Origin: Rhabdornis inornatus | Lineage: Eukaryota; Chordata; Aves; Passeriformes; Rhabdornithidae | DNA length: 64,000 bases | Assembly: GCA_013397075.1 (NCBI GenBank) | Contig: VWZS01003477.1 | Span: 868,001-932,000 of the forward strand | Reading direction: 5' to 3' | Part shown: positions 62,191 to 64,000 of the stretch, piece after piece | Numbering within the stretch: the stretch's first letter is position 1 | How the letters are laid out: the number at the start of each line of letters is the position of its first letter | The notes under the pieces: generated by a model | Databases searched by the model: none | The model's input: the letters and a program-made list of their open reading frames with translations, nothing else | Told to the model about the DNA's origin: nothing | Made by a program: the position numbers and the translations under genes

Positions 62191-63176
62191 CTTTCTTTGA
62201 ATAGCATTTCTGATTTAATGATCTATGATTATTGCTACTGTTCAGAGTGGCATCAACTCTTTTCTGAATTGGTTATAATTAGAATGTTTAGATGAATGAA
62301 AGCAATTACAGAGCCTATATGCCACAAACAGTTAAGTCCATGATTAATTTTGTGTCTCTAAGTAATGGCAGTTACTTCATTGCTCATAGGAGTAAAATTC
62401 AGCACATTGGAATTGTTTGCAGGATTACAAATGAAAGGCTTTAAGAAACCTTAGTTCTTAAATAGAAATAAAAAATAGTGGATTTCTCAGGGTAGCTCAT
62501 TTTAACTGTATGCTACAGCATGTTGTGGGATGAGTCTTGATTTGGTTCACAAAACTCAAAAGTTTGGCCACTGATGCTAAGTATTAGCTTTCATATAATT
62601 CAATATGTTTTTGCAGTAAAGAAATCCTTCTTTAAGTTTTGGCTCCAGTTCAAAAGCTTATTGTTAAATATGCTTTGTTAATAAGAAGCCTGACTCATGG
62701 CAGGCTGTGCTGGGAAGAACTGATTACCAGGGATATCAAACAGACCTGTTCCCATTCCACTGCCAGAACAGTTATCTTTAGAGTTTGTTTAAGAAAGGAT
62801 TAATTTTACCCAAAAGAAACAGTTTATGTTTTCATATTGCAAGGGTTTTGTTTTCTATGTGATGATAGCTGGTTATTCAACTTTACCAAGGATCGGAAAA
62901 AAGTCACGCAAACATACTTTGAAAGAAATTCTCCTGTAATGATAGAAAACCACTGGACTGTGCAAATATGCTAGATGAGCATCACGAGAAGCAAGTTCTG
63001 GACAGCTGCAGTTGAGGTGCTGAGAAGCAATGAGGCCCAGGGCTGCCTTCTGGAACAGGAAAAATCCATGTTGATGCATACACAGCCTGTTGCAGTCTGG
63101 TAGTGGAGGTGTTTAGCTGTTGGGTACTATTTTGTTTTCCATCCTTCAGTTATTTTTATTTCTTTTCTTTATACAG

Positions 63177-63344
63177 TTGATGGTTTGGACAAGGCTTCAA
63201 TTGCTAACTCAGATGGACCAGCCCCAGGATCCCAAACTCCTCCCTTCAAGAGGAAGGGCAAACTCTCCAACATTGGCAAAATCTTTAAACCTTGGAAATG
63301 GCGGAAGAAGAAGACCAGTGATAAATTCAGAGAAACATCAGCAG
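63177..63344 (+). CDS. PHACTR2: PHACTR2 coding exon 2 (basic NLS-like region preceding the first RPEL motif)
   Basis: This 168-base exon enters and leaves in phase 1. The acceptor is a long T-rich tract ending ATACAG, and the donor is GCAG|GTATGT. It encodes residues 15-70 of the exon 1/exon 2 join: VDGLDKASIANSDG, then a Pro/Lys segment (SQTPPFKRKGKLSNIGKIF), then FKPWKWRKKK and TSDKFRETSA. The block GKIFKPWKWRKKK is a hallmark of all four PHACTR paralogues. The KASIANSDG and TSDKFRETSA flanks favour PHACTR2 over PHACTR1, 3 or 4. In this family the basic stretch acts as a nuclear-import signal next to the N-terminal RPEL motif, where G-actin and importin binding can compete. The RPEL motif itself (family form VLERK...REEL) would begin in the next exon, outside the window; the leftover G fits a GTN valine codon there. 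Reading through the donor gives a spurious extension that stops at 63412. Confidence 0.95.
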
Positions 63345-64000
63345 GTATGTCTGTGGCCCTTTGGTGGCAAATAGTAGAGAACACTGTGATGGTTTTCCAG
63401 GGTAATATTTGAAAAGCTCTTTGAACTTGTTAGATGGCAGGGATTATTTAGGCATGATATTTGACTTACAGAAAAACAGTTTGATCCTTGGCAAGGAAAC
63501 ACTGAGCCTTGTTCAGCTTCTGTCTTGAACCTATCACCTCAAATACACAGCCGATTTGTTTACTATACATATCCTCAAATATATTGGAAAATCTCTCTGT
63601 CCTCCTGGTAGTCAGTGACTTGAATTATTAAAAAAACCTTGCCTTGGTGGGGACAGAAGTTTGGGGGAGAAGCGGACGTAGCCACACCCAGCAGAACGAG
63701 GATCAGCTCTGCAACCCCTGCCTTCGTAGAGGCTGCTCTGCCCCTTCACTTCCCCACTGACAAGGCTGGAAGGATGGTCTGAAATCAAATGCTGTGATGG
63801 AATTATATTCTGTCCTAAAAAGAGGGATATTGAAGGCTGGGATTTAGTTAGCCAAACATAGTTGTTTGGGGCCACCTGAGATGCTCTAGGGTGTCCTGGC
63901 TGCTCTCCCAGAAGGTTTGGTATCATATTTGTCATCTCTGTGCAGACAGCTCCAAAACCCTGGGGCATCTGAAGTGGCTGTAGACATCCATGTTTAGAAG
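63345..64000 (+). other. PHACTR2: PHACTR2 intron 2, 5' part
   Basis: This sequence follows the GTATGT donor of exon 2 and runs off the right edge. I see no further exon, repeat or RNA gene in these 656 bases. The frame on the opposite strand at 63612-63968 has no recognisable similarity and is taken as chance. Confidence 0.85.

Larger units (their letters stand above)
36711..63176 (+). other. PHACTR2: PHACTR2 intron 1 (as assembled, about 26.5 kb)
   Basis: The intron is defined by the GTGAGT donor after exon 1 and the polypyrimidine-CAG acceptor before exon 2. It contains the 3' half of the CpG island, a single-N join at 36795, the duplicated 236-base segment around 37.1-37.8 kb, a short CR1 tail at 45.07 kb, two candidate cassette exons near 47.7 kb, an A/C-rich tract at 58.8 kb and a MIR-like fragment at 62.1 kb. 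Otherwise I see only AT-rich non-coding sequence with short chance frames. Its true length is uncertain because of the misjoined contigs. Confidence 0.85.

Noticed and set aside
63345..63412. Extension of PHACTR2 exon 2 past the donor to the stop at 63412
   Set aside because: The GCAG|GTATGT donor and the family sequence (valine following FRETSA) show that splicing occurs at 63344. The extension is intron.
1..64000. CRISPR arrays, phage or defence islands, tRNA or rRNA genes, intact retroviruses
   Set aside because: No regularly spaced repeats, LTR pairs, cloverleaf sequences or viral protein motifs were seen. The window is ordinary vertebrate intergenic and intronic DNA around one gene.

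Overview
The window looks like a piece of a bird genome. The evidence is a CR1 (chicken repeat 1) LINE 3' end in each orientation, a few old MIR/CORE-SINE-like remnants, no recognisable mammalian or plant repeats, a CpG-island promoter, and one vertebrate gene with long introns. Runs of N and three single-N joins point to a short-read scaffold. Nothing indicates bacterial, viral or organellar DNA, and almost all ATG-to-stop frames here are chance frames in non-coding DNA.

Layout: bases 1 to about 36,000 contain no exon I can recognise. They hold non-coding sequence with low-complexity tracts, MIR-like fragments, an 18-bp perfect hairpin near 19,980 and a roughly 520-bp CR1 fragment on the minus strand at about 26,602-27,121. 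From about 36,020 to 36,795 the composition switches to a CpG island, interrupted by a 101-base N gap. This island holds the first coding exon of PHACTR2 (phosphatase and actin regulator 2) on the plus strand at 36,668-36,710, with an upstream ORF in its 5' UTR. The second coding exon lies at 63,177-63,344 and encodes the basic FKPWKWRKKK block just before the first RPEL motif. The intron between them is about 26.5 kb as assembled. The rest of the gene lies beyond the right edge.

Two places inside intron 1 deserve attention. First, 37,087-37,322 is repeated almost exactly at 37,526-37,761. The copies surround an orphan GC-rich 201-base block bounded by single Ns, which is best explained as a scaffolding artefact. 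Second, at about 47.6-47.8 kb there are two short stretches flanked by strong splice acceptor and donor signals. They could be unannotated, frame-preserving cassette exons (or a poison exon) inserted between PHACTR2 coding exons 1 and 2.

I found no evidence of a new multi-gene biological system. The most interesting candidates are the putative PHACTR2 cassette exons, the uORF, the perfect hairpin and several AT-rich blocks that may be conserved regulatory elements.
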